Shown here: positions 1 through 6,970 of the stretch, piece after piece
Numbering within the stretch: position 1 is the stretch's first letter
How the letters are laid out: each line of letters starts with the position of its first letter
DNA from: Richelia sp. SL_2_1
Lineage (GTDB): Bacteria > Cyanobacteriota > Cyanobacteriia > Cyanobacteriales > Nostocaceae
Direction of reading: 5' to 3'
Assembly (NCBI GenBank): GCA_012033205.1
Contig: JAAUSO010000007.1
Location: 24,313 to 88,312 of the forward strand
Length of the DNA: 64,000 bases
The notes under the pieces: generated by a model
Database searches by the model: none
What the model was told of the DNA's origin: nothing
Seen by the model: the letters and a program-made list of their open reading frames with translations, nothing else
Translations under genes and position numbers: made by a program

Positions 1-47
1 TTAGATATCTATCAGATGTTTATCAGATATTTATGACAATTTGATAA

Positions 48-932
48 TCAATTATCCAACACTTTTATCTCACGACGATTATCTAATAAGTAAAACAGTA
101 ATGCACCCAAACCAAAAATATTTACTACCGACATCATTAAGCCACCTAATAATGGAATTAAACCAATTAAACCTAAAATTAACATTCCCATCAGAAATTT
201 TTCTACAGGTGATTTCTCTCTTTGTTTGATAGTTTTTTCTCCTAACCATAGTGCTACACCGAGAGTTCCGAGTATTACTGCAACGTAAGTTACTAAACCA
301 ATTAAAGGTAATAACGGAATTCCAATTAAGGTAATTGCTAGCAAAATGATTGATACAATTATAGCTACTAAACCACCCAAGCCCCATAACCCACTTTGTA
401 GAGGATATTGATTGAGGATAGTTGCTAAATTGGGTAAAAAATTAGGTCGCCACTTAATAATTAAAACACCGAAAATAGCACCTAAAATGATTTTAAAGAG
501 ATGAAAAGCACTACCAAAGAAATACCGGACAACAAAGCTATTAATTCCTCTTCTTTTAGTACCATAAACTCCCCATCCGCTGAGTGTACCAGAGGAACCA
601 ACTATATTAGCCCCCTCTTCAGTAATTACTTCACCTCCCACTGCATAAGCATCACCATCAACACGGGCATTTCTTTGTAAAATTACATCCCCATCAATGG
701 CGATTGCTGTTTGTCTGACTCTTGCACCTTCTTCAATAGTTACATCTCCCCCGATAGCGTGGGCATTTTCCACAACTGTATTCTTCGTAACCCTGACATC
801 ACCGCCGACTCGGATAATATTATCGTTGTTAATATTGATATCAGCCTGTGCCAAAGCCATTGTTGAAAATAAAATAGCACTCAAAATTGAGATTAATACC
901 AAATTTAACCAGTTTTTTCTCAAATACTTCAT
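48..932 (-). CDS. Polymer-forming (bactofilin-like repeat) membrane protein
   Basis: The first ~29 residues form a signal peptide ending near TMALA-Q. Residues ~30-115 are a run of short beta repeats of the GGDV / IDGDV / VGGEV kind, typical of polymer-forming or bactofilin-like beta-helical domains. Roughly four hydrophobic segments then follow (from ~residue 140 to 280), ending in a short charged tail. This is the usual layout of cyanobacterial 'polymer-forming cytoskeletal' envelope proteins, with an exported repeat domain plus a C-terminal membrane anchor. The role is probably in the envelope, but no enzyme motif is visible. Its upstream region lacks the direct-repeat promoter found in front of its neighbours, so it is probably not part of that regulon. 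Confidence 0.75.
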   Translation of the reverse strand: MKYLRKNWLNLVLISILSAILFSTMALAQADININNDNIIRVGGDVRVTKNTVVENAHAIGGDVTIEEGARVRQTAIAIDGDVILQRNARVDGDAYAVGGEVITEEGANIVGSSGTLSGWGVYGTKRRGINSFVVRYFFGSAFHLFKIILGAIFGVLIIKWRPNFLPNLATILNQYPLQSGLWGLGGLVAIIVSIILLAITLIGIPLLPLIGLVTYVAVILGTLGVALWLGEKTIKQREKSPVEKFLMGMLILGLIGLIPLLGGLMMSVVNIFGLGALLFYLLDNRREIKVLDN

Positions 933-1033
933 GGCTGATTCCTAATTTATAGCTGTTTGAATTTCTATAAAGTCTAAAGGGAAGAGGAAGGAAGATGTAA
1001 AATTATTAACTCGTAACTCCAGAACTTACCTGT

Positions 1034-1160
1034 GAACCCAGAAACCGGGATTCTATGCAAAATTCTGGTTTTTATGACCAGATATTCCCAAGAAACCCGG
1101 TTTATTTAAACTTACTAACTCCTCACTTCTAACTCTTAACTCCTAACTCTTCACTCCTAA
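1034..1160. repeat. Inverted repeat plus CTAACTC-type STRR
   Basis: The 1040-1104 stretch has AAACCGGG and CCCGGTTT arms around an AT-rich loop. It is followed by imperfect tandem copies of CTAACTCCT/CTCCTCACT up to the stop codon of the CBS-CP12 gene. Both are intergenic repeats of the kinds seen many times in this window. The hairpin could end transcription. Confidence 0.5.
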
Positions 1161-1164
1161 GTGA

Positions 1165-1791
1165 TTAACCGCTGCACCAATCATCGTACATTCGTCCTTG
1201 CATTGCTTCTGGAAACTCTTCGCAATATTCTTCAAAAGCTGTTTTAGGAATTTTTTTGGCTTCTTGATGGGCTAACTCAGCTTGTAGTTCATCGACAATA
1301 TCCCAAGCAGCGGCACATTCTTCCGAACGAGGAGAAGTTTCACTACAAGCAACACGAGCTTTTCTAATTGCATCTTGAAGTTCTTGTTCTAATACTACTA
1401 CCCTAGGTAGCTCCAGAAATTTACTTTCATTAATGATATCGGCAAGTGAAATTATACCCATCAGTTCTCCTTGAATCACGGGTGCGCGGAGTAAGCGATA
1501 TTGGGCAAACAACCGCGCTACATATTCCACACCCAAATCAGGATTGACTACTATACAGGGTTTACTCATAATTTCATACACCCGCACTTTGGTAGGATCT
1601 TTACCAAAAGCAATTACTTTATAAACTATATCTGCTTCAGTAATAATACCGTAGGCATCTTGGTCATGACGACGTTCTACAATTAATGCGTGCCATGCTC
1701 TTGATTTCATTAATTTAACTGCTTCTGCCACAGTTGCGGAACTGCGAATAGTGGCAACATCTGTAGTCATAATGTCTGCTGCTCTCAACAT
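1165..1791 (-). CDS. CBS-CP12 fusion protein
   Basis: Two CBS motifs occupy about residues 6-62 and 70-124, and a CP12 domain fills residues ~140-208. The CP12 signature is clear: C149 and C159 form the N-terminal cysteine pair, followed by AWD at 162-164 and an ELQAE helix. CP12 binds GAPDH and phosphoribulokinase to switch the Calvin cycle off under oxidising or dark conditions. CBS domains sense adenine nucleotides, and CBS-CP12 fusions are known in cyanobacteria. The C-terminal CP12 cysteine pair is altered: C190 is present, its usual partner nine residues on is glycine, and a cysteine appears late (C206). The start is fixed by a strong GGAGGTGG ribosome site. A direct-repeat promoter lies ~150 bases upstream. 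Confidence 0.88.
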   Translation of the reverse strand: MLRAADIMTTDVATIRSSATVAEAVKLMKSRAWHALIVERRHDQDAYGIITEADIVYKVIAFGKDPTKVRVYEIMSKPCIVVNPDLGVEYVARLFAQYRLLRAPVIQGELMGIISLADIINESKFLELPRVVVLEQELQDAIRKARVACSETSPRSEECAAAWDIVDELQAELAHQEAKKIPKTAFEEYCEEFPEAMQGRMYDDWCSG

Positions 1792-1943
1792 AATCCACCT
1801 CCGTGGTATTTTCTTTGTTTGGGGAAGGTGATTCGTCGGGTTTTTATAAAGGTTGTCTTATGTGACAGATATTTAAGTCAAAACCTGACTTGTTAATCGT
1901 TGTTTCACTAAAATTAAATCACCTCCGAACCCTCTGTTTTTGT

Positions 1944-1973
1944 TATATAAGAATAATTTGAGGAAGTTGTGAG
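1944..1973 (-). promoter_or_regulatory. Direct-repeat promoter 1 (CBS-CP12)
   Basis: Read on the minus strand, CTCACA-ACTTC-CTCAAA gives two TCAMA units 11 bases apart. TATATA follows 24 bases after the first unit begins. The same arrangement recurs nine more times between 3.7 and 15.1 kb. The 5' leader would be ~150 bases. Confidence 0.6.
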
Positions 1974-2091
1974 TGTTCCGAAAGCAAATTAATAATTAAT
2001 TGAACAATTAATTAAGTAACTTGACATAATTAATTACAGATTTGAAAAACCTATTTCCTGTTCCCTATTCCCTATTCCCTATTCCCTGGCT

Positions 2092-3657
2092 TCAAAGTCT
2101 GTTAGTAGTTATTCCGTCAAATTTCCACGAATGCAAAGCACGTAATTGAGATGTTTTTTTCGATTGATGTTCCTGCATTCTTTTAAGCACATTATCTAAT
2201 ATACTGACAGCTTGCGCTTGATAACGTCCTTTATTTAACATTACGCATTCCGCTCTTTCAGCCATTGCTGCATCAGTCATTTCAGCGCGATTCGGAACTC
2301 CTTTTTTGACGAATTGTTCGAGTACTTGTGTAGCCCAAATTACTGGAACATGGGCAGCTTCACATAGCCAGAGTATTTCCTCTTGCATTTCCGCTAACCG
2401 CTGATAACCAATTTCTACAGCTAAATCACCACGAGCAATCATTACACCAAAAGGTTGTTTACCCGCAGCACGAACGATTAGTTCGGGAAGATTTTTTATC
2501 GCTTGCGGAGTTTCAATTTTTGCTACTAATGCAATTTGATGATGGGAAAGTTTATCCCGACGAGCTTCTAACTCTTGTTGTAAAAGTTCGATGTCTGCTA
2601 CTTCTTGCACAAATGAGTATCCGATGATATCCGCATGAGCAACAATAAAGTCCAAATCCTGTTTATCTTTCTCCGTAAGTGGACTTAAATTCAGTGAGGA
2701 ATCTGGAAAATTCAATCCTTTATCCGCAGAAATTTTTTCTCCTTTGTCCCTAGCATGAGTAATTTTTAACACTACTCCTTCTGGTATTAAACATTCAACA
2801 TAACCACCAATGCGTCCATCATCAATCCAAATATTGGCTCCTCTTTCTAATCGATCAATGATAGATGGAATAGTACAAGTTGCTTGCCAAAATCCAGGAG
2901 TTAAAGAATTAGGCAACTCTAAGTCGGGTAATTCACGTCGTAAAAGTAAAGAATCTCCCGGAAATATGTGTTTATAACCACAAGGAGCAATGATACGCTT
3001 AATCCGAGGTTTTGATCCAGCCAAATCCATCATAATTTTACAACGCTGTCCAGTTTGGGCTTCGGCTCGGCGAACATAAGCAATCATCGCTTCCCAGGTT
3101 TCTGGTGAATCGTGAGCGCAGTTAATTCGCACGCAGTTGGTACCTTTATGTAGCAAATCTTGAATATTTTTGTAATTATTGGCGGTGGTTGACGGTAATG
3201 TCGCCATGATTCTTACCCATCGCTGGTTATTTATTTGACCTAAAACTTCTTCTGTATTATGTCTAAGAAGATACTCTCCTTCTAAAAAAGAATTTATCGA
3301 AGGACGATTGGGAACTGAATTCGGCTCTACTTGGCAAATAGCACCTAAAGTAGAAATTACTGCGTCTAAGTTGGGTAGTACTCTTGCTTCTATTCTACCG
3401 AGAGATGACAATCCCCAAGGAATTAAAGCTGCTTGCAAGGTACGTAAATCATGATGACGTAAAGCTAGATAATATGCTAGATTTTCAGCACTTTTTATCA
3501 AAGAATCTCGTTGAATATAGGGTTTCCATTGGGAAAAGATTTGTTGCCCTTCCTCATATACTGATTGTCGAATGTCTTGAAGAGTCGCAAGCAACACTTG
3601 AGGGTCATCTAAATCTCTAGATTGAGTTTTAATCCCAGGATTTTCAAGGCTCAACAT
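2092..3657 (-). CDS. pyk: Pyruvate kinase, single-domain type with N-terminal extension
   Basis: Catalyses phosphoenolpyruvate + ADP to pyruvate + ATP. The catalytic barrel lies at about residues 145-495. Visible elements are MMDLAGSKPRI (substrate loop), VAKIET (catalytic lysine), IARGDLAVEIG (metal site) and VPVIWATQVLEQF. Two features are unusual. There is an N-terminal extension of ~145 residues with no pyruvate kinase match that I recognise. The protein also ends shortly after the barrel, so the C-terminal allosteric domain of classical enzymes is missing. The ATG at 3657 is preceded by GGGAG; the longer frame begins with TTG. It has its own direct-repeat promoter. PEP synthase, the opposing enzyme, is at 27.7-30.2 kb. 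Confidence 0.88.
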   Translation of the reverse strand: MLSLENPGIKTQSRDLDDPQVLLATLQDIRQSVYEEGQQIFSQWKPYIQRDSLIKSAENLAYYLALRHHDLRTLQAALIPWGLSSLGRIEARVLPNLDAVISTLGAICQVEPNSVPNRPSINSFLEGEYLLRHNTEEVLGQINNQRWVRIMATLPSTTANNYKNIQDLLHKGTNCVRINCAHDSPETWEAMIAYVRRAEAQTGQRCKIMMDLAGSKPRIKRIIAPCGYKHIFPGDSLLLRRELPDLELPNSLTPGFWQATCTIPSIIDRLERGANIWIDDGRIGGYVECLIPEGVVLKITHARDKGEKISADKGLNFPDSSLNLSPLTEKDKQDLDFIVAHADIIGYSFVQEVADIELLQQELEARRDKLSHHQIALVAKIETPQAIKNLPELIVRAAGKQPFGVMIARGDLAVEIGYQRLAEMQEEILWLCEAAHVPVIWATQVLEQFVKKGVPNRAEMTDAAMAERAECVMLNKGRYQAQAVSILDNVLKRMQEHQSKKTSQLRALHSWKFDGITTNRL

Positions 3658-3714
3658 CACACTATCTCCCAATAAATACTTGTTTAATTGTTTTAATTAT
3701 TTGAATTATTTTTA

Positions 3715-3747
3715 TTTATACAGAAGAAATTTGAGAAACTTGTGAGG
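3715..3747 (-). promoter_or_regulatory. Direct-repeat promoter 2 (pyruvate kinase)
   Basis: On the minus strand, CTCACA-AGTTT-CTCAAA is followed by an extended -10 (TGTATAAAT) whose TATAAA begins 26 bases after the first repeat. Leader ~50 bases. Confidence 0.65.
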
Positions 3748-3790
3748 TCATGTTGATATCTTGATACGCTCTGATATTTATTTACATTTT

Positions 3791-3817
3791 GTAGAGACGT
3801 AGCAGTGCTACGTCTCA
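3791..3817. repeat. TAGAGACGT palindromic repeat, copy 1
   Basis: GTAGAGACGTAGC faces GCTACGTCTC across a short centre. It lies just past the stop codon of the outer-membrane-type gene, where it could also act as a terminator. Other copies are at 8120, 13503, 14896, 27677, 43992 and 45702. Confidence 0.75.
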
Positions 3818-3836
3818 AACAACGTCAAATCATGAT

Positions 3837-4346
3837 TTAGAATCGATAACCAACTCCTGTTTGGAAGCTAACAGCATCAGCAGAGCTATTTTCATAGGCA
3901 TTAATACCCCATTTTGCATCACCATAAACGATCAGGCGATCGCTAACTTCAGATTCTGCACCAAGAGTAATTACAGCGGCATTTCTGTTACCCAGAGGGG
4001 TGTTATCACCTTCGTTTGTAATCCAGGAATAACCAGCACCGAAGTAAAGGTTAGTATTATCGGCAATTGGCGAATCGATAGTTAGCATTGGCATAATTGC
4101 CGTAGCATCACCACCAAATAGAATCGCACCTCTAGCGGAAACTGGTGTTTGAGGAATTGCATAACGCCCTTGAACGTTTCCACCGAACAAAGCGTCATCG
4201 TTTCCTTGTCCACCGCTGGTAGCACCTGCTGCAATCCCAGCACCGATATAACTACCATCCATACCTGTTTGAGCAGCAGCAATTCCGCCGGAAAGTATAA
4301 CGGAGGTTGCAGCAAATAGGCTAATTGCTAAATTAATAACTTTCAT
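3837..4346 (-). CDS. Small outer-membrane beta-barrel-like protein
   Basis: A Sec signal peptide (residues 1-25, ending AAA-QT) is followed by alternating hydrophobic/polar strands rich in glycine. The protein ends in a phenylalanine-terminated strand (FQTGVGYRF), the classic outer-membrane insertion signature. At 169 residues it fits an 8-stranded barrel. The ribosome site GGGAGG sits close before the ATG. A direct-repeat promoter variant lies ~165 bases upstream, placing the gene with the stress island. No specific family is recognised. Confidence 0.7.
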   Translation of the reverse strand: MKVINLAISLFAATSVILSGGIAAAQTGMDGSYIGAGIAAGATSGGQGNDDALFGGNVQGRYAIPQTPVSARGAILFGGDATAIMPMLTIDSPIADNTNLYFGAGYSWITNEGDNTPLGNRNAAVITLGAESEVSDRLIVYGDAKWGINAYENSSADAVSFQTGVGYRF

Positions 4347-4509
4347 ATTATCCTCCCGATATAAACTAAGTTAATTCCTAGCTATATCAATTAAAAGATT
4401 GATGTTGATGTAGGATTTTTTCTACATTTTTTAGTTCGATAGAAAGGAATATTTATTTACCGTTTATTTAGAGTTTATTTACAATTTATCTGCTTTCTAT
4501 CTACTTTCA

Positions 4510-4540
4510 AAATAACAAAAAACCTTGAGAAACTCGTGAG
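4510..4540 (-). promoter_or_regulatory. Direct-repeat promoter 3 (outer-membrane-type protein)
   Basis: On the minus strand, CTCACG-AGTTT-CTCAAG is followed at +25 by TTATTT. This is a weaker match to the shared consensus; it sits ~165 bases before the start codon. Confidence 0.45.
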
Positions 4541-4750
4541 TATATAAAACTTAATCATTTTTAGTCACTTATTATGATAATCAACATATCAATAAACTTT
4601 ATTTATCGTAAAAACCAAGAATTAGGGGATTCTCCCTCAAACCCCCTCCAGATAAATTGATCTTTTTTCTCAGAATTTTTGTCGAATTTTCTTAACTGAA
4701 CTGTATTGCTATATGACTAATTTTTTCTATACAGATAACTACATAGCTAA

Positions 4751-4788
4751 AAAGCAACCGTGATTCTTTAGGAGAATAACGATTGCTT
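4751..4788 (-). terminator. Terminator after peptidoglycan-binding gene
   Basis: An imperfect hairpin (AAGCAA, CGT and ATTCT arms pairing with AGAAT, ACG and TTGCTT) is followed on the minus strand by a T run. It is ~100 bases past the stop codon of the gene ending at 4892. Confidence 0.6.
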
Positions 4789-4891
4789 CTTGTAATCAAA
4801 AAGTTCATATGCTTGAATAACTAACGCCGCTTTTGTATATGAATCTGTATTATCCAAGCATTGATTTAGAACAGAACTAGACAGGATGTTT

Positions 4892-5428
4892 CTAATGATA
4901 TACTTTACTCAGAGCGTGCCAAGTCCGAGGACCTACGACTCCATCTTGAGTTAAAGCCATATCCAATTGGAATTTTCTCACTGCTACTTCTGTAACTGCA
5001 CCAAAATCACCGTCTATATTAAACCCATAGTAACCGTGCAGTGATAAAGTTCTTTGAACCATCCTCACATACTTACCAGTACTACCACGACTGAGAACTG
5101 GGATAGGTGGAACAGGAGGAGCGCCGCTATAAAGTGCTTTCCAAGTTAATGAACCGACGATACCATCTTCTTCCAGGTAAACACGATGTTGATATGCTTT
5201 AACAGCCCATTCAATATATTCGCTGAAGATACCATCGATTACATCATAATAAAGGTCCCAGTATTTCAAGAGTTTTTGCAGTTCTTCAACTGCTTCTCCA
5301 GTATCTCCCTTTCTTAAAGTTGGTTTACTCAACCTCGTTGATGTTAGTTCCGCGATGGAAAATGTCGGAAGGTTATTAACATCAATAAGGTGATTGTTTT
5401 CTTGTTCATTTCTTTCTTGAAGTTGCAT
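4892..5428 (-). CDS. Protein with two peptidoglycan-binding domains
   Basis: Two PG_binding_1-type repeats occupy about residues 45-105 and 115-175. Each has the pattern 'G..G..V..LQ..L...G.Y....DG.FG..T..AV..FQ....L..DG.VG..TW.AL'. Such domains anchor proteins to the cell wall. No catalytic domain is attached and no signal peptide is evident; the N-terminus is polar (MQLQERNEQENN). Export or cytoplasmic use therefore cannot be decided. The start at 5428 (ATG) has AGAGGA before it. The upstream direct-repeat promoter places it in the putative regulon. Confidence 0.82.
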   Translation of the reverse strand: MQLQERNEQENNHLIDVNNLPTFSIAELTSTRLSKPTLRKGDTGEAVEELQKLLKYWDLYYDVIDGIFSEYIEWAVKAYQHRVYLEEDGIVGSLTWKALYSGAPPVPPIPVLSRGSTGKYVRMVQRTLSLHGYYGFNIDGDFGAVTEVAVRKFQLDMALTQDGVVGPRTWHALSKVYH

Positions 5429-5576
5429 AATTTTATTTCCTCTCAATGTATTGATTAGGGTTTTTAATCCAATCCAGTGGGGTTATAGATGAGTTAATTT
5501 TCTACATAAAAATAATTTAATTAACTCATCTTAGAGAAAACATTGAAACCCTTGAAATCATCTTCTCTATACTTTT

Positions 5577-5608
5577 AATCTAAACAAAGATTGTGAGGAA
5601 GCTGTGAG
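5577..5608 (-). promoter_or_regulatory. Direct-repeat promoter 4 (PG-binding protein)
   Basis: On the minus strand, CTCACA-GCTTC-CTCACA is followed by TAGATT 26 bases after the first repeat begins. Both half-sites are TCACA here. Leader ~145 bases. Confidence 0.6.
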
Positions 5609-5679
5609 TAGGAAAATATCTAATCACATAAAAGTAAAAACTCTGCGTTTCTCTGCGTATACCTTAGCGTCCCTCTGCG

Positions 5680-6055
5680 TTAATAGGAATCCTCTATTTT
5701 CTAAACTAAACTACCCCACTCTGCTTCATTGCTTTGATAATTTAACCCTGTCTAGCAAGCAGTACACTAATCAAAATAGTCATCGATTCACCACCGTTGA
5801 CTGGCAGAATATAGCGGTTTTCACTTGAGTGGAATACAAATTTTACCTCACCCCTCTCTTAGCCACCCCTCTCCCTTATCAAGGAGAGGGGAAGGGGGTG
5901 AGGTTTTAGTGTATTGAACTCAACTAAAATTTGCTATAAAGGCGATCGCTTTGAGCAAATTCTGATAAACAGTACGCCCTTCTTCAACTACTGCTTCGAT
6001 GGAGATAAAATTATCATCGGTTAAAATCATGTCAGAGGCTTCTTTGGCTACTTCT
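5680..6055 (-). pseudogene. Remnant of a second P-type ATPase gene
   Basis: Bases 5749-5811 and 5939-6055 match 7521-7583 and 7584-7700 of the intact ATPase gene almost base for base. Bases ~5680-5748 match the 3' flank of the same gene (~6904-6969). The remnant therefore kept the downstream flank, lost about 550 bases of 3' coding sequence in one deletion, and lost everything 5' of a codon in the hinge region. A MITE later split what is left (5812-5936). The copy indicates a former tandem duplication, now separated by the toxin-antitoxin pair. Confidence 0.85.
5812..5936. mobile_element. MITE-like element A, copy 1 (125 bp, TA target duplication)
   Basis: Starts TAGCGGTTTTCACTTGAGT and ends with its imperfect inverse (ACTCAACT...TTTGCTA). 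The centre is a long hairpin of CCTCACCCC / GGGGTGAGG type arms. TA flanks both sides. The intact homologous sequence at 7575-7590 reads GCAGAATAAAGG with a single TA, so the empty site is visible in the same window. A second copy is at 48585-48708. TA duplication points to an IS630/Tc1-type transposase acting in trans; none is in this window. Confidence 0.88.
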
Positions 6056-6092
6056 AATGCTAAAATGAGACATGGAAAGAGGTTTTGTTGTC

Positions 6093-6410
6093 ATGAATAA
6101 GAGGACTCAGCTACTCGAAGCTATAGTAGCCCTGCCGGAGGAGCTAGTTGACCAAGCATTGATCTATGTGCAGATGTTGCAAAACCCGATTCAGATTACA
6201 CCGGGAGTTTGCGGGGGACAGGCGCGGATTCGGAATACACGGATTCCGGTATGGACTTTGGTGGCATATCGGAAACTCGGTGCCCCGGACGAGGAACTAT
6301 TGGCAAATTATCCTGGGTTGACGGAGGCTGACCTCAGTGCTGCTTGGGATTATTATGAGCAAAATCGCGAACAGGTTGATCGAGCGATTGTACAAGATGA
6401 GTCAATTTGA
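6093..6410 (+). CDS. DUF433 antitoxin
   Basis: Matches the DUF433 pattern: a short N-terminal helical part, then the domain 'ITPGVCGGQARIRNTRIPVWTLVAYRKLGAPDEELLANYPGLTEADLSAAWDYY' (quoted only in family form; key residues GG, R.TR.PV, LL..YP.L). DUF433 proteins are antitoxins of DUF5615 toxins. The ATG at 6093 has AAAGAGG upstream. An ATG at 6072 is also in frame but has no ribosome site and overlaps the ATPase remnant. The stop overlaps the toxin start (TGATG), the usual coupled arrangement. Confidence 0.85.
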   Translation: MNKRTQLLEAIVALPEELVDQALIYVQMLQNPIQITPGVCGGQARIRNTRIPVWTLVAYRKLGAPDEELLANYPGLTEADLSAAWDYYEQNREQVDRAIVQDESI

Positions 6411-6802
6411 TGGCATTAAAGTTTTACTCCAACGAAAATTTCCCGCTCATAATGGTGAATTTGCTTAGAGCGGAGGGGCATGATGTTTTGACTTCCTATG
6501 AGGCAGGTCAGGCGAACCAAGGCACTCCTGACGATCAAGTTTTGCAGTACGCTACAGCTATGGATCGCATCTTGATTACAGAAAATCGTCAAGACTTTAT
6601 TGATTTACATCGTGCCTCGTCTAATCATGCAGGCATTATTATTTTTAAGCACGATCGCGATTATGCAGGGAAAATCAAGGTAATGACTAATTTTCTGAAT
6701 GAGGATGATCAATCTTTGGGAAATCGTCTGCTGCGCGTCATGAAGCAAAATATTAAGGCAGTAGGACCTAGTTTTGTTGTACAAGAGTATGACAGAGGTT
6801 GA
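6410..6802 (+). CDS. DUF5615 PIN-like toxin
   Basis: DUF5615/Mut7-C-like PIN-fold protein of 130 residues. Family marks are an N-terminal 'FYSNENFP..MV..LR..GHDVLT..EAG..N..TPDD.VL..A' segment (usually D-E-N; here S-N-E-N), then 'RILITENRQDFI.LHR' and 'HAGIIIF'. Presumed RNA-cleaving toxin paired with the DUF433 antitoxin just upstream. The first conserved acidic position (DENF) is N in this copy: YSNENF. ATG at 6410 overlaps the antitoxin stop. The module lies between the two copies of the duplicated ATPase region. Confidence 0.83.
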   Translation: MALKFYSNENFPLIMVNLLRAEGHDVLTSYEAGQANQGTPDDQVLQYATAMDRILITENRQDFIDLHRASSNHAGIIIFKHDRDYAGKIKVMTNFLNEDDQSLGNRLLRVMKQNIKAVGPSFVVQEYDRG

Positions 6803-6970
6803 CAGCCTCCACTGATTACTTCGCCTACTGTCTGTAAAGAAAGAGGCGCGATAAAACATCGGTTGTAAGTTGGGCGGCAACCCATAAAGATTTATTAGTC
6901 CTATGCGTTAATAGGAATCCTCTACTTTCTCAACTGCCCTACTCTGCTTCATTGCTTTAATAATTTAACT

